From NCBI GenBank assembly GCA_001929475.1, contig LXFE01000976.1, forward strand, positions 1 to 64,000: DNA of 64,000 nucleotides, written 5' to 3'. Position numbers and translations under genes: made by a program. This document shows positions 11,258 to 24,559 of this stretch, one piece after another (position 1 is the stretch's first letter; each line of letters starts with the position of its first letter). The notes beneath the pieces are model-generated. The model did not search any database, was not told the DNA's origin, and worked only from the letters and a program-made list of their open reading frames with translations. This DNA is from Neolecta irregularis DAH-3 (lineage: Eukaryota; Ascomycota; Neolectomycetes; Neolectales; Neolectaceae).

Positions 11258-12855
11258 TTACATCCGTCCTTTCGATGCTGGCGGCCTCTCTTTTCCTACT
11301 CTCCCTGTTTCTGCAGAAACGCTTCTCAGTGGGCTTTTATTTGCTCCAGCAATTGCCCTCCGTGGACTTGTCCTCTTCTTTGTGGCCGGGATTTGAGCGG
11401 AAACGACTCTTCTATTAACAACCTCACCGTCTTTTGCAACCTCGATAAGTGCTTCCGAGACAGTTGTTGAATTGAATTGAACTTTAGCAGTGACTTTGCG
11501 CGGTTGGCCTGGAGTAGGGGCGGGCAGCGGTGAGGCATTTGCGTTATTTTCATTATGGAGGTCGGAGAGAGGGTTTCGAGGAGGTGTCACATATCTCTCT
11601 GTTCGTCGAAGCCGGAGGCCTTCGTAATACCACTGGCGAAAATGATGTTGATGTAAATGGAGCCAGTGTTGCTGTGGCCCAACAACCATACCTTGGAAAA
11701 ATCAGTATGATGATGAGAAAGGTTTGAACCAGGTCTCATTATTCGCATGAATGCAATGACTTCATTCGCAGTAAAGGCATATTTATAAATAAGATAAGCG
11801 CCGATAAGACATCCAGTCCTTCCAAGCCCAGCTTTACAATGAACTGCAACAACGCCTAGAATAAGTATTAAATCAGTGCATCAACACATACGATTCTCAT
11901 CAAAGGTCTCCTGACATAAACTCAGGAATGTTTTGACAACACTCAACTCCGGGCAAGTCCCGTCTTCAAAGAACATATCAACGTGCTTTATTCCTCGCTC
12001 TTCAAATTTCTTCCGATCGTACAGGGGTTTATTCAATCGAACAACTAATCCAACGTCGTGGGTTTCAAAATATTTTAATACAGTAGCGAAGGTGGTGGGA
12101 ATCGTGGGATTTCGAATATCTGGCTGTATAGGTGACGCAAAAGCGAGAAATTGAGGACCAATCCAGTTGAAATCTCCATTTTCGACTCGTTCATATCGTT
12201 CATACCTATGTTCAGCGATGAAACACTTTTAAAAATAATACTCTAACACGTCAAACTTGTTCATATTGTATAAACCGGCTTCTTTTGCACGCCAGAGACC
12301 GTACACACAGTCCTGAATTGCTAACGTGAAATCAGCGATACTGTATCCAGCGTCTCTGAACGGCATGAATGGAGGGTCGACTTGTGCCAAAGGAGCAAGA
12401 GCTAAGTGAGGGGGCCAGTTCTGAACAGCAACCTTGAACATCAGATGCTGATAAAGAAAGAGGAATACCATATATGCCGCGATCAAATATGCAGCATTTG
12501 CTCGATACCTCGAATCCTTGCTGGTATAGTAAACAATTGCCTTATCTTTTGCATGGTTATCCTTGATATAAGCGGGTGATCTGGAGGTAAGGACATACAA
12601 CTAAAATTTCGTGAAGAGAGACAGCAAATCTATATAGATGGGCGAGATTCAATGGTCCAAAGTCATGGTGGAAAGCATTGTAGAGAAGTTCGTGGTCGAG
12701 AGTAAAGAAGAAATGGTTCTGTGTGATCTCGACTTTTGGTGGGCGATCAAGAAATGCAAGGTATAAGCGATCTAGCTAATTAGCTTCAAGACGGCAAGAA
12801 AAGCAAGCACACCAGCGATGAATTCGATCATTCCGCTCTTTTTTGAGTCGACCAT
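11258..12855 (-). CDS. CDC14: Dual-specificity protein phosphatase Cdc14
   Basis: Cell-cycle phosphatase that reverses CDK phosphorylation at mitotic exit. From the ATG at 12855, five introns (41, 37, 36, 36 and 38 nt) leave 469 codons plus stop. The N-terminal domain reads [40 protein letters not shown] and [20 protein letters not shown]. The catalytic domain has [20 protein letters not shown] and the P-loop [11 protein letters not shown] with nucleophile Cys and Arg intact, followed by [19 protein letters not shown]. The C-terminal 100 residues are basic and low-complexity ([37 protein letters not shown]) with SP/TP sites, as is usual for the regulatory tail of fungal Cdc14. Confidence 0.94.
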
Positions 12856-13225
12856 AGCGACAACTGATTCTCAAGGAAGGAGAAGAGGCGGAAGAAGAAC
12901 CAGGAAGAGAAGGGAAGGCGATTTTGCTGGAAGAAGGAGATGCGCTGGAGTGGTGTGGAGCAAGCCGGGACGAGGTTGGCGGTGGGTTTTATGTGCCAGA
13001 AATCAAAACAAAACAGCGGATATGCTAAGCACACGCGCGACTGAATTTTTTGGCCAAATGGACATTTGTCCATGTTAATCGCTTCAAGCATATCAACAGC
13101 TAACCGCCTGCCAAAGAGTTTTCTGTACCAACATATGCCTGGGTTCGGCGTTGTAAACTCTACCAAAACGGCAAGAGAGAAAACAAGTACTTGAAACCAA
13201 TCGGCGTTCCCTCCACCGCTGCTGC
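12856..13225. other. Intergenic, purine-rich stretch
   Basis: Upstream region of CDC14 and downstream of the DsbA-like gene. It holds a purine-only run (about 12874-12920, GGAAGGAGAAGAGGCGGAAG type). A minus-strand open frame of 133 codons here has no ATG at its start and no recognisable motif. Confidence 0.5.
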
Positions 13226-14989
13226 TCACAAACGATAGTCGTTCTTTCTCTCTTTCCCACGATTTCCTCCTCTGATCATACCCAAGCGGTGGCTCGTGCT
13301 AACATCTGCGATCAAGCGCGTCCGATCAGGATGCCATCCAGCAATAAGATCCTGAACAACAGGAATCCTGTCTTGCCCCCAGGTGATTCCTCCATTGACC
13401 TGCAATTTAAATCAAGTGCATAAAAATATTCTTACCTTCCAACCATCTTTTGTACGATCGGAAACCCGGTAAGATGGAACCCCGCATAATCCAAGTTGGT
13501 GTGCTTCCTCGGTATTCTTTCGGAGCTGTTCCTTGGTACGCGTAGAATTTGCTATTTCAAGAAGCTCGTCCGCGTTGAACCCCTTCTTTGAAAGAACTTC
13601 TGTAAGAATACCTGGATCAGAGATATTTTGGTTTTCCCCCCAAGCGGCGCGATCTATACTGTCAACCATGATGACCAAAGTGTGGCACTTGCAGATAGTT
13701 GGAATTGTGTTGTTATCCGCAATCGCTATTCGAAGAGAATTGATGGTTTTGATGGGAAAGACGTCTGGAAATTCGAACTTGATCAACGGATCCGGAGGAG
13801 TCTGTTGAGATCCAATTGCAGACCAGTGTTTGGCCCAGTCATACATGTCCTGGAAATAGTAACGCTTCTTGGCTTGAGACATTGTGTCCATGGGCAGTTG
13901 AGGCCCTCCCAACCTAAATTGTCAAAATGATATCATTGTAACGATACATTTTGAACAAGGCACCAAGAAGTATGGGCTTATATTCCACAATCAGACCTGT
14001 GCCTGCTTCCCTCTTCATTCTCTCCAGCTGAGTCCATCCAAGGTAAGCAAAGGGACTACTGAAGTCGAACCAAAACTCCAACTTGACCCGACGCCGTTGC
14101 TTCGGCACAGGAGGAACCCGCAAACATCGCGGATGTAACCCGGACAAACCAGTAACCTAGAAAGATCAGTTAGTAATCGAATACGAGGAAACAAACGAGA
14201 TGATATGCAACATTTCGACTTCTTGCAGTGCAAACCGCTTCAACCATGACCATTCTATCAAAGCCCCACCAAAACCGGTTTTCATGTTCAACCCAAAATA
14301 TGGGAACACCGAATGCTCCTCTCTTAATCGCTTCATTTGTTGCGTCTTTTAACGCCGTATGATATTCTAGATGCGAAAATGTTGACTCATCATACTGTAA
14401 ACCCGTGCTGGAACGGGAGATTTCGAGGAGCGCGGAATGGGAGGATATATCAAAGTTATCCGACCAGTAAGCTTTGTACAATGCATGAGTAAGTGCTGCT
14501 CGATGGGAATTTGGAGTAGCATAGATGAGACGAAGTGCTAGATTCTTAGCTCTTTTGCGAGAAACAAGCTACCATGGACAGTTTTAACAGGATGGCTATC
14601 AGGATATCTATATGGGACCTTGTGTCTTTTCAAAGACATTTCGAAATCTCTCATGTATATTCCCTTTTTTGTTGGCGAAAAGACATCCGATGCTGAACCC
14701 TCTTTTCCCTGTCTCGATCAGATGAAGCTTCCGAACTTCAAGCCATACTTGAAGAGCACCCGTAGCTTCGTAAAGAGCACCTAAAAGAACTGGCTTCCAG
14801 ATAATCTGATAAGGTTATCCTCCGAATGGGATTTGATGTTAAACCTCGGCTCCAGATCTGTTTGCTAGAGCTTCAATGCTCCTTGAAGCCATATAGGCAT
14901 AGGGGCATGAAATATCATAACCAAACTGTTTAGTTAGATGGAGATGGCAGTAAATACGGAACCTCAATAGTGTTTCTGATAGACGACAT
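13226..14989 (-). CDS. Two-domain DsbA/GST-kappa-like protein (2-hydroxychromene-2-carboxylate isomerase family)
   Basis: Two complete thioredoxin-fold modules appear to be encoded by one gene of about 500 codons. Module A starts at the ATG 14989: introns 14926-14962, 14806-14844, 14709-14748 and 14538-14572 yield FGYDISCPYAYMASRSIEAL, IIWKPVLLGALYEATGALQ, GSASDVFSPTKKGIYMRDFE, ALRLIYATPNSHRAALTHAL and GAFGVPIFWVEHENRFWWGF. Module B starts with VKLEFWFDFSSPFAYLGWTQ and continues through YKPILLGALFKMLGGPQLPM to GLCGVPSYRV and WGQDRIPVVQDLIAGWHP. Between them is a linker, interrupted by an intron ending at about 14160 with branch site TTACTAAC; every plausible donor (28 or 40 nt intron) keeps phase 0, so the modules fuse. 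Family members isomerise aromatic-degradation intermediates or act as glutathione transferases; the substrate here is unknown. Two separate genes would need a missing stop and a missing start, which I do not see. Confidence 0.8.
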
Positions 14990-16856
<1,867 letters not shown>

Positions 16857-17137
16857 GTAACAAATGGCCTTGTTCTACATGTCCAAAGACTGGTTTTCTG
16901 AGAAACTGTAGCAAGACAACGTTATATAAACATAGCTACGTCAATAAGAAACATGTTCCTTTTGTCTGTTCTCATGCATAAGTCTCGAGGGAAAGATTCT
17001 TCAAGGTCACAATCAAAGGACATTGAGCTTGTCTTGAAGCGGAAGTTCCGAGTTAGATGGTCGAGATTGCATACTGCCGGAAATGGATATGGCTGTACGA
17101 TATATGGTCTTCGCTCGCCATTCCAATATCCTCAAAC

Positions 17138-17727
17138 ATGTTGATTCTATATTATGCACTGTTATCAATCCCGTTCGTTGTTTCTGAATCTATGTTGCAG
17201 GTTCGGTCAATAAGGTCTCCTTTGCACTTTCTATTCAAGCGATCCGGCTGTCCATCTGCGTGAGTTCTCTTGCAATAAAAATATCTCATCTTTTTACAGT
17301 TACAATCTATGTGCAGGGACCAACTCATGTTGCCCGACGGGCACAGTTTGTCTTCCAAATGCTTTTTGTGATGTTCCGTGTGGACTTAATACAACATCTT
17401 GTTCTTTCGGAGGATGGTGAGAAATTGTGTTCCTCGGAAGACCTAATTGAAAGTTGTCCGTTCGGTACTTATTGCGATATCAAAAATTTAGATTGCACAG
17501 GGAATAATACAGTCGTGGTTGTTGGGGGTGCAAACAGCACAACACAAATGCTGGGTACGCAAGACGCAATATCAACCAGTAGTCGCAACACAATTAGCAG
17601 TCCTACACCAGCTGCTCCAGCAGCTGCAGTTGTGACCATCTTTGTTAATATTACAGAGTCTAGCGGGGCCCATCTAGCATTCAGTGGGCATTGTGTGGCG
17701 CTTTTTCTCTTGGTTGGATTGTTGTAG
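17138..17727 (+). CDS. Secreted, probably GPI-anchored cysteine-rich protein (paralogue 1)
   Basis: The ATG at 17138 starts a signal peptide (MLILYYALLSIPFVVSES). Introns 17260-17299 and 17417-17453 leave 170 codons plus stop. The mature part is rich in cysteine: SGCPSAYNLCAGTNSCCPTG, CDVPCGLNTTSCSFGGCCPF, GTYCDIKNLDC. A Thr/Ser/Ala-rich stalk follows, and the protein ends in a hydrophobic tail (CVALFLLVGLL), the arrangement expected for a GPI anchor. The second intron splits the same SFGG|CCP codon as in the next gene, showing common descent. I know of no defined function for the family; cell-surface location is inferred. Confidence 0.82.
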
Positions 17728-17925
17728 TGGGTCATATATTTTCTAAATGCAGTATTATTTTTCAAAGATTCCGGATTGGGCCTGGTTTTGCCTCTACAAG
17801 GTCAGATGTCAGCCAAAAGTGCTATTTTCACTTGTGGGTGCCAGTCTCTGTCCAGATGCGGCATCCCCAGAAAGTGGATAAAGCACCGAAGGAGCCTGGG
17901 CTCGGTATCTTGGAATATCACCAAA

Positions 17926-18508
17926 ATGCTAGTCAAATTCCTCGTATGTGCTTCTTTAATGAGCCTCAGCTCCGCAATTCAACTTCAAGATGGAGTTGAG
18001 TTTGTCCCTATAAAGCTGAGAGGCGTAATGCATGTCAATGTGATTCCTGCGAATGCCACTTCAACAGATACTAGCTGCCCAGCAGGGTAATATGTATCTG
18101 AGGCTTAGGCTTACCTTTCAGATTTGGTAGTTGTCCATCCGGAGGTACATGCTGCCCCACTGGAATTAAGTGTGATGCAAACAATTTCTGCAATATCAGC
18201 TGCACTGCTCAAGACACAAATTGCTCATTTGGAGGATGGTATAAGCTCTTTATCCTTTGGAATTAGCTAAAGCCTTCAGTTGTCCGCCCGGCTTTATCTG
18301 CGATTCGGCAAGTGATGGATGTGTTTCAAGTTCAAGTCCAAGTTCCAATGGGAACACAGCCGTTGCCGCAGCCTCAGGCCCAAACGCAACTACTACAACT
18401 TCAAGTTCGGCAGTTCCCACTCATACCAAGACTAGTGGCGCTTCCGCAGTTGAATACGGTGGTATCTTGCAAATGATTCTTTCACTGGTCGGGCTTCTCG
18501 TCTTGTAA
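17926..18508 (+). CDS. Secreted, probably GPI-anchored cysteine-rich protein (paralogue 2)
   Basis: Tandem paralogue of the preceding gene, 198 bp downstream. Signal peptide MLVKFLVCASLMSLSSA. Introns 18087-18121 and 18239-18279 leave 168 codons plus stop. Cysteine-rich blocks FGSCPSGGTCCPTGIKC, CNISCTAQDTNCSFGGCCPP and GFICDSASDGC align with paralogue 1 at nearly every Cys. A Ser/Thr stalk and hydrophobic C-terminus (ILQMILSLVGLLVL) again suggest GPI attachment. Intron 2 has the same position and phase as in paralogue 1. Confidence 0.82.
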
Positions 18509-18809
18509 GAAAACGAATACAGTTATGGACATTTTTTCAATTGTGGAGGTTTAGGTGCGTTCGCCAGCCACCCCCAAAAAAGAACTCCATTTTCTAAAAC
18601 AGGGAAGGGAATATTGTACTTGTCGGTGGCAATTAACATTTTGAAAACTTATTTTTTGTAAACGACACAAAACGCGTTCGCCGCCACACAGAAATAAAAA
18701 AATACCTTTTTGGTCAACGTCACAAAGGCCCGACAACGTTGCTTCTCGGTAGTACTATTGTAGTAGTGGTTGATAATATTGCTGAATTGTTAATGTTCTT
18801 GAATAAGAG

Positions 18810-19117
18810 ATGAGCAAATCTCCTCGCAAAACTCATAGAAAACAGAAACCTGCTATCCCTCGCCCCGCACTACCGACCAGCTCCATCCTCGAAATCCCCC
18901 TCCTCCTCACCAGAATCTCCGAAGCCCCTTTGCCCTCCTAAAACGCACCGTCAGGCACATCTACAATGACACCTATGCTCTCGTCGAACTCTATCCCGGC
19001 ACAGACGATCCCGCAAAGTATCTCTTAGAAGAATGCGCGCATATCTCGAAATTCATCACTACCATCAACATAACCCTAAATGGACAGGCGCGGGGGCAAG
19101 GTGATGGTGTTTTGTGA
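18810..19117 (+). pseudogene. Frameshifted ORF remnant, unidentified
   Basis: An ATG at 18810 opens 43 codons (MSKSPRKTHRKQKPAIPRPA at the start) that stop at 18939-18941. One base over, the frame continues from about 18932 to a stop at 19115-19117 with protein-like content (RTVRHIYNDTYALVELYPGT, LLEECAHISKFITTINITLN). A +1 shift in a CCCCTTT run near 18928 would join them. Codons are C-ending, like the first kilobase of the window and unlike the neighbours. I do not recognise a family. It may be a decayed gene, a sequencing indel, or a gene with an unseen intron. Confidence 0.4.
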
Positions 19118-19180
19118 GGGAGGTAATATGTTAAGGGGTGCGATGTGTGTGGGGTATATGAAGAATGGAAATATTCATAC

Positions 19181-19253
19181 CTAACCAAGTTCACATACTT
19201 AGGTTAGACAACAAAACCTAGTTTTATTTATACCTCAAGCGCACAACTTACCC
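19181..19253. repeat. Dispersed repeat with inverted core, copy 1 (LTR-end-like)
   Basis: An imperfect palindrome CTAACCAAGT...ACTTAGGTTAG is followed by a TTATTTATACCTCAAGCGCA plus CAACTTACC stretch. The same arrangement occurs at 28766-28828. The surrounding kilobase 18509-19522 otherwise holds only the frameshifted ORF. Confidence 0.55.
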
Positions 19254-19522
19254 TGATCCTGGTCAATGTCGATAGCGGCAGCAATTCTGTCGCTGTTTTA
19301 GACAACAATTAAGTGAAGAAATATACAGAGGATTTAGGGTTTAACCGTATACAGGAATGCAGAAGTGAAAGCTTTTCCAGTGTCGACGGGAAGCGTGTTC
19401 CAATTTTTATTTTCCTGTTGGAATAACAGGAAATCTCGGGCCGTGCTCCACAGGGACAAAATTGCATACAGTTCATCCTTCTTCCACGTACACTTGTAGC
19501 GTTCTTCCTCTACTATAACGCT

Positions 19523-20714
19523 ATGTCTATCCAGTCATCCGTAAAGCTGGATGGTATGCCTCTTAAATCAAACAATGCTTCCCATTGCCAGCTTCGTTCT
19601 CGCGCGCTAAGGTTTCCGGGATCCCTCAAGCAATTGCGCATCGCGGATTCAAAGGTCTCTTCCCCGAAAACACAATGTCTGCTTTCCGTGCCGCAATCGA
19701 AGCGGGCGCAGATGCTCTGGAGGCAGGCATAATCTAAGGAAGGGATCTACCACTGATTCTATAGATATTCATCTATCCCGTGACAATCAGATCGTGATGT
19801 GTCATGATCCAAATCTTTTGCGTTGTTTCAACATTAAGAAACAGGTTTCGGATATGGATTACTACGGAGAGATCGATAAGCTTCTAACCGTCAAAGAACC
19901 AAAGGACAAAATGCCGTTGTTGAAGGATGTCCTTGAACTGGTCCATACAAAAGTTCAATGGCTGCTGATCGATATCAAGGTTGACCAGTATCCAGAATGT
20001 GTATTGATTTCCAGATGGATAACCCCATCCGAATCATCCATGAAATTGCAAAGGTTCTACAAGTTGAAGATTCTTTAGACTTTTGGGCTGGTCGAATTTT
20101 GCTCGGCATTTGGCATGATAAATTTCTTCAAGTATTCCATTTAAACTTTGACAAAATGGAATTCCTAAGATGAGCAGGCGTGTGAATCCGAGCTTCCCAT
20201 GATTCCCATTACTGCATGTAATTCTGTTTTTACATTCTAATCCTACAGCATATCAGCCTGAGCACGACATATGCTCGCTCAAAATTTCTGCATCATTCAC
20301 AGGTCCAGTCCCTTAATATGTATCTTCCTTCATTGTACAATGAAAATTCTTTCATCAAAGAAGCTCAAGCAATGGGCAAAACAGTTTTGGTCTGGACTGT
20401 CAACGATGAGGTATGTTGAAACAAGTTACAGGGCTCACATTATAGGACTGGATGCAGTAGCTTCCCTTTCTGTTGCCAGTCTTATCTTTCAGCTGGGCTC
20501 TTGATATTGGGGTTGATGGCGTCATTTCTGACTATCCGAACAAGACTATGAAGTAAACTCTGTCAAAAGCTCATGGATAACTCATTCTGTTAGGGTTATA
20601 CATGAAAAGCCCGGTTCCTTTCACTGGAGTTTCGGCAAGATGGTCATGATGTGGACTGGGAAAATTCTTGGACGAATTGTCATGACTTGGAGAGTTTGGA
20701 AATGGAGTATATAA
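19523..20714 (+). CDS. PGC1: Glycerophosphodiester phosphodiesterase, Pgc1 type (phosphatidylglycerol phospholipase C)
   Basis: In yeast Pgc1 removes phosphatidylglycerol by a phospholipase C reaction. Start ATG 19523; eight introns (19554-19591, 19727-19764, then 35, 43, 23, 35, 36 and 41 nt) leave 300 codons plus stop. GDPD motifs: AIAHRGFKGLFPENTMSAFR, DALEADIHLSRDNQIVMCHD (catalytic His/Glu/Asp), VQWLLIDIK, GKTVLVWTVND and WALDIGVDGVISDYPNKT. The C-terminus (GKMVMMWTGKILGRIVMTWR) is hydrophobic-basic and may attach to membranes. The intron at 19727 appears to have a GC donor (gcag|gcataa), required for EAD|IHLS. The 23-nt intron (gtttttacattctaatcctacag) is the smallest I resolved. Confidence 0.9.
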
Positions 20715-22149
20715 ATATGTTTCGGCGCTATGCTGTGACGATTATCTTGTCTATTTATTTATTATTATTCATTTGACGAATGGTCTCGAATTATCCCAGA
20801 ATCTGATTTCTCTTCAAATGAGGGGGTAGGAGGGCCGCGCGGATTATTAAGCGATATAAGTGGTCAAGTTGAACCATTTGTACTTAACTAGAGGTCATAT
20901 AATCCAAGGATATCTACTATTTGCCCTACTACCCAATGTTTTCAATCTAAAATAATCATGATAATTTCATTATTGATTCATTTGAGTACTAATTTTATTG
21001 ATTCAGATTTGTTTGTGAATCATACTAGCTACCCTAGCTGTATTCTTCTACTGTGTCTTGAGAGAATATCATCTATTATCCATGGCTCTAGGGATTTTGA
21101 TTTTCTTTGAGCACTTGGCTTTAATCCAGATCCTCGCGGGATTCACTGTATAACATGATAAGTTATATTTGCACAATTTTGAATAACCCTAACTGTGAGC
21201 GTTCTGGTGTTCCCTTTTGTCGCTCGTGGGCTTGGGTTGGTATGTTGATAGTGCGGCAGCTGCGTTGAGTGAAGGTAACTACGTTTATAACCAATTTACA
21301 CGATTGTCCCTCTGCTAGCCTGATGCGAACCTACTTAAATAGTAATTCTTTGAGGCACACTTCGCTGCCTATTAGCTCCTTCCTCTACGGACCCCCATCC
21401 GTTCCGCACATCTCCTGATTGAGCTCATTAGCTTTTCTTGCGGACTATTACGATCGATCGCGCTGTAAGGATGTTGCTGCTCTGTTTGTCAGTGACGAGG
21501 TTGACTTCCTCTTTGAGCTGCCGAGCTCTTCTTGCGGACAGAGATTGATTGAGTGTCAACGGTATTGCTACCCTCTTTGTTCGAGACGAGGCTGACTTCT
21601 TCATTGAGCTTCCTAGCTCTTCTTTCGGATGGAGAGATCGATCGGGCTTCGAGGTGGTCGCCACTTGATTTGCCGGTGGCGGAGGTTATTTATCCCTGGT
21701 GGCTGTGGCGGTTCCAGGAATCGACACACTAACCCTAGCCTCAAGTCTCTGATTCGAATTTTGCTTTCGCTGGTAAGATCTGCTCTAAATTTTGTTCAAT
21801 ATGTATTGTTCTGGGGATTAATTCCGCAAAGTCCACTCCACGAAAGAAATTTCGAAGAGATGAAACTCGCAGTTTCAAGTTAGATCTCGGATGAGTAGGC
21901 TTAACATGATCCACGATTGATTCCACATCTAATTACAAACGAATAATTTACAAGATTACAGTTCTACCGCGATAATTGAATCTATTTGCTCAATGTAAAC
22001 TTTTTAGATAATTCATTTTATGCCATCTGAGAAGAGGCTCGGCGTGACGACTGGCATCCCAAATCCAGCTTCCCGCAATCTTCTAGTCGATATTCCGCCT
22101 AATTTACTGATTTTGATCCGTCCGCACAAGTTCTCGCGATTGGTCCTCA
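20715..22149. other. Intergenic region with degenerate repeats
   Basis: 1.4 kb without a credible gene. Between 21420 and 21660 an approximately 90-bp segment is repeated about two and a half times with heavy divergence (GAGCT...CTTCTTGCGGA blocks). Around 21274-21380 there is similarity to 28252-28365 (GGTAACTACGT start, ACTTA.ATA, GAGGC.CAC). This looks like old transposon debris. Confidence 0.5.
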
Positions 22150-23577
22150 ATGTCTGAACCTGCAATTGGTGATTCAAGGATAGACTTGTACAATTAACGG
22201 CAATAGTTCTCGATCAAGGAACCGGCTTCGTCAAATGTGGCTTCGCAGGGCAAAACTTTCCTCAACATACGTTTCCAAGCATGGTAGGAAGACCAATGCT
22301 TCGAAGTGAAGAACGTAGCGGGAGTATTGAGATCCGCGATATTATGGTCGGCGATGAAGCAAGTGCAGTAAGGACGTCATTACAAATTAGTTACCCTGTA
22401 CCACTCATTTCATTTCAAGAACGCGCTTACCCAAAGCTGGAGAATGGGATTATCAGAAATTGGGAGGACATGAAATATCTTTGGGATTATACCTTTACGG
22501 AGAGATTGAAAGTCGACACCAAAGACAGGAATATTCTCCTTACTGAAGCGCCCATGAACCCACTGGCTAATCGCCAACGGATGTGCGAAGTTATGTTTGA
22601 AAATTATCAATTTGGTGGGGTCTATGTGGCGATCCAGGCTGTTCTTGCACTATATGCCCAGGGTAGAGTTATTTACCGATATTGACTGACTTTTAGGTCT
22701 TAGCAGCGGGGTCGTTGTTGATTCAGGCGACGGGGTGACGCATATTGTCCCCGTTTATGAATCCGTTATTCTAAGCCATCTTACTAGACGGCTTGACGTT
22801 GCTGGACGTGATGTTACGCGGCAGATGATCAAGCTATTACTTCGGAGAGGCTATGCATTCAATCGGACTGCAGATTTCGAAACAGTTAGGCAAATTAAGG
22901 AAAAGGTATGTTATGTTAGGTGCGTATGTAGTTTAGTCCTGCGACTGACAAAAAGTTATGATTTGGATATGGATATGAAGCTCGCAGAAGAGACTACCAC
23001 GTTGGTGGAAAGCTACACAGTATGATGCTGGTACAAAATCTGGTATTTACATCTAGCTACCTGATGGAAGAGTTATTAAAGTCGGCCAAGAACGATTCGA
23101 GGCACCTGAATGCTTATTCCAGCCTCATCTCGTTGACAAAGAGCAACCGGGAATAGCTGAGATCGTTTTCGATACCATTCAAAGTGCAAACGTGGATATT
23201 CGATCGTCTCTTTATAAAGCAATCGTTTTATCAGGAGGCAGCTCTATGTATCCTGGGCTTCCCTCTCGGCTAGAAAAGTAAGCGTCTCTCTGAGAGGATA
23301 CTCGATTAACATTTTAGGGAGATTAAACAACTTTGGCTTTCAAGAGTACTGCACAATGATCCCACCCGGCTGAATGTATGATTCTATCGACCCCACAAGT
23401 ATGTCTGACTTTGATAAGAAATTAAAGGTCCGGATCGAAGATCCTCCAAGAAGACGACATATGGTTTTTTTAGGGGGCGCTCTGCTCGCTCAGATTTTGC
23501 CTCAACAAATGTGGATTACGCGAGATGAATGGAATGAGGAGGGTCCAAAGGCGCTGGAGAAACTTGGGCGTTCGTGA
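22150..23577 (+). CDS. ARP2: Actin-related protein 2 (Arp2/3 complex)
   Basis: ATP-binding subunit of the Arp2/3 complex that nucleates branched actin for endocytosis. Seven introns (34-43 nt) leave 386 codons plus stop, the normal length. Phosphate loops: [20 protein letters not shown] and [17 protein letters not shown]. Other diagnostic blocks: [92 protein letters not shown] and [20 protein letters not shown], which distinguishes Arp2 from actin and Arp3. The first exon is just MSEPAI. Downstream 23578-23920 contains no feature I can name. Confidence 0.95.
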
Positions 23578-23920
23578 TATGGCAGTGTTTGAAGCCGCGA
23601 ATTAGAACTGGACGAGGCTCAGATGCGGCTTCTTTATGCCGAATTAAAACCTTCATGATATTCACCAGAGACTCTCATTGGCCAAACCTCACATGGCAGA
23701 TAAGCGTGATAGCCGTCTTCTACCTTTATCGTTCTAGAACACGGCCAAGAAGAAAAAAGGGCGCCAAAGAGTTTGGCTAACAGTGTTCTGACACTCGCGA
23801 TGTGCACAAGCTAAGGCTAATTCCGCGCTCAATTAAATATTTTGTCTCAGCGCCTTTCCTAATCTGCCATTTAAATACAGAAACAGAAGGTTTCACCGGG
23901 TTCTTGTCCATCTCCACACC

Positions 23921-24361
23921 ATGAAAATACTCGCTCTCGTCTTGGCTTGTGCTGTAGCTGCAGTCTCTGCCCAGTCTGTTGGCGGTCCTTCCTGCGCCCA
24001 GCCGTGTTTTCTCACCGCTATCTCAAATACTGCCTGTGGTTTCGATCCTGCTTGTCTTTGCAAAAGCAGCACTTTCATCAATGCCGTCTCCGTTTGTATT
24101 CAGAAAGACTGCGACTCTGCGGATCAGGCGACGGCTCTGAGCTACGCTGAGGGGATCTGCAAAGCTGCTTCCGTTCCCATTTCCGTTGCTTTTCCCTCTG
24201 GAACTAAAATCGACTCCTCGAACAAGGGATCGGCTTCAAACGGTACTGTTCCTTCAAGCAGCACTACCGCTACCCTACCGACCAAGACTAAAAATGCTGC
24301 TCGACAAATGGAGATTGGAGGAGGAATTGTTGGAGGCCTGGTTATGTTGATGGTTCTATAG
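23921..24361 (+). CDS. CFEM-domain protein, probably GPI-anchored
   Basis: Intronless, 146 codons. Signal peptide MKILALVLACAVAAVSA. The CFEM domain has eight cysteines (SCAQPC, NTACGFDPACLC, VSVCIQKDC, EGIC), and an Asp in CGFDPACLC at the position that coordinates haem iron in characterised fungal CFEM proteins. A Ser/Thr stalk and hydrophobic C-terminus (GGGIVGGLVMLMVL) point to GPI anchoring. Characterised relatives bind haem or act in adhesion; which applies here is unknown. Being intronless in an intron-rich genome is notable but it is a short gene. Confidence 0.9.
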   Translation: MKILALVLACAVAAVSAQSVGGPSCAQPCFLTAISNTACGFDPACLCKSSTFINAVSVCIQKDCDSADQATALSYAEGICKAASVPISVAFPSGTKIDSSNKGSASNGTVPSSSTTATLPTKTKNAARQMEIGGGIVGGLVMLMVL

Positions 24362-24559
24362 ACAGCGAGGAAATTTTTCTTTTCTTTTTTTTTCTTTTCT
24401 ATCTTTTTTTCCTGTATCTTCAGACTATTATCGTATCCACCTGCTTTGTTGGATATATGGCGAGTCTTTGATGTATCGAGTGCACGTGTGGGCGCGAGGC
24501 CATCCCAGTCACGGCAGCCAGATAATTAAATTTGAACCAGCCAGCCAGAAAGTACCGCA

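Noticed and set aside
12828-13229. 133-codon minus-strand frame upstream of CDC14
   Set aside because: Starts with GTG, overlaps the first exon of CDC14 in another frame and has no recognisable motif.
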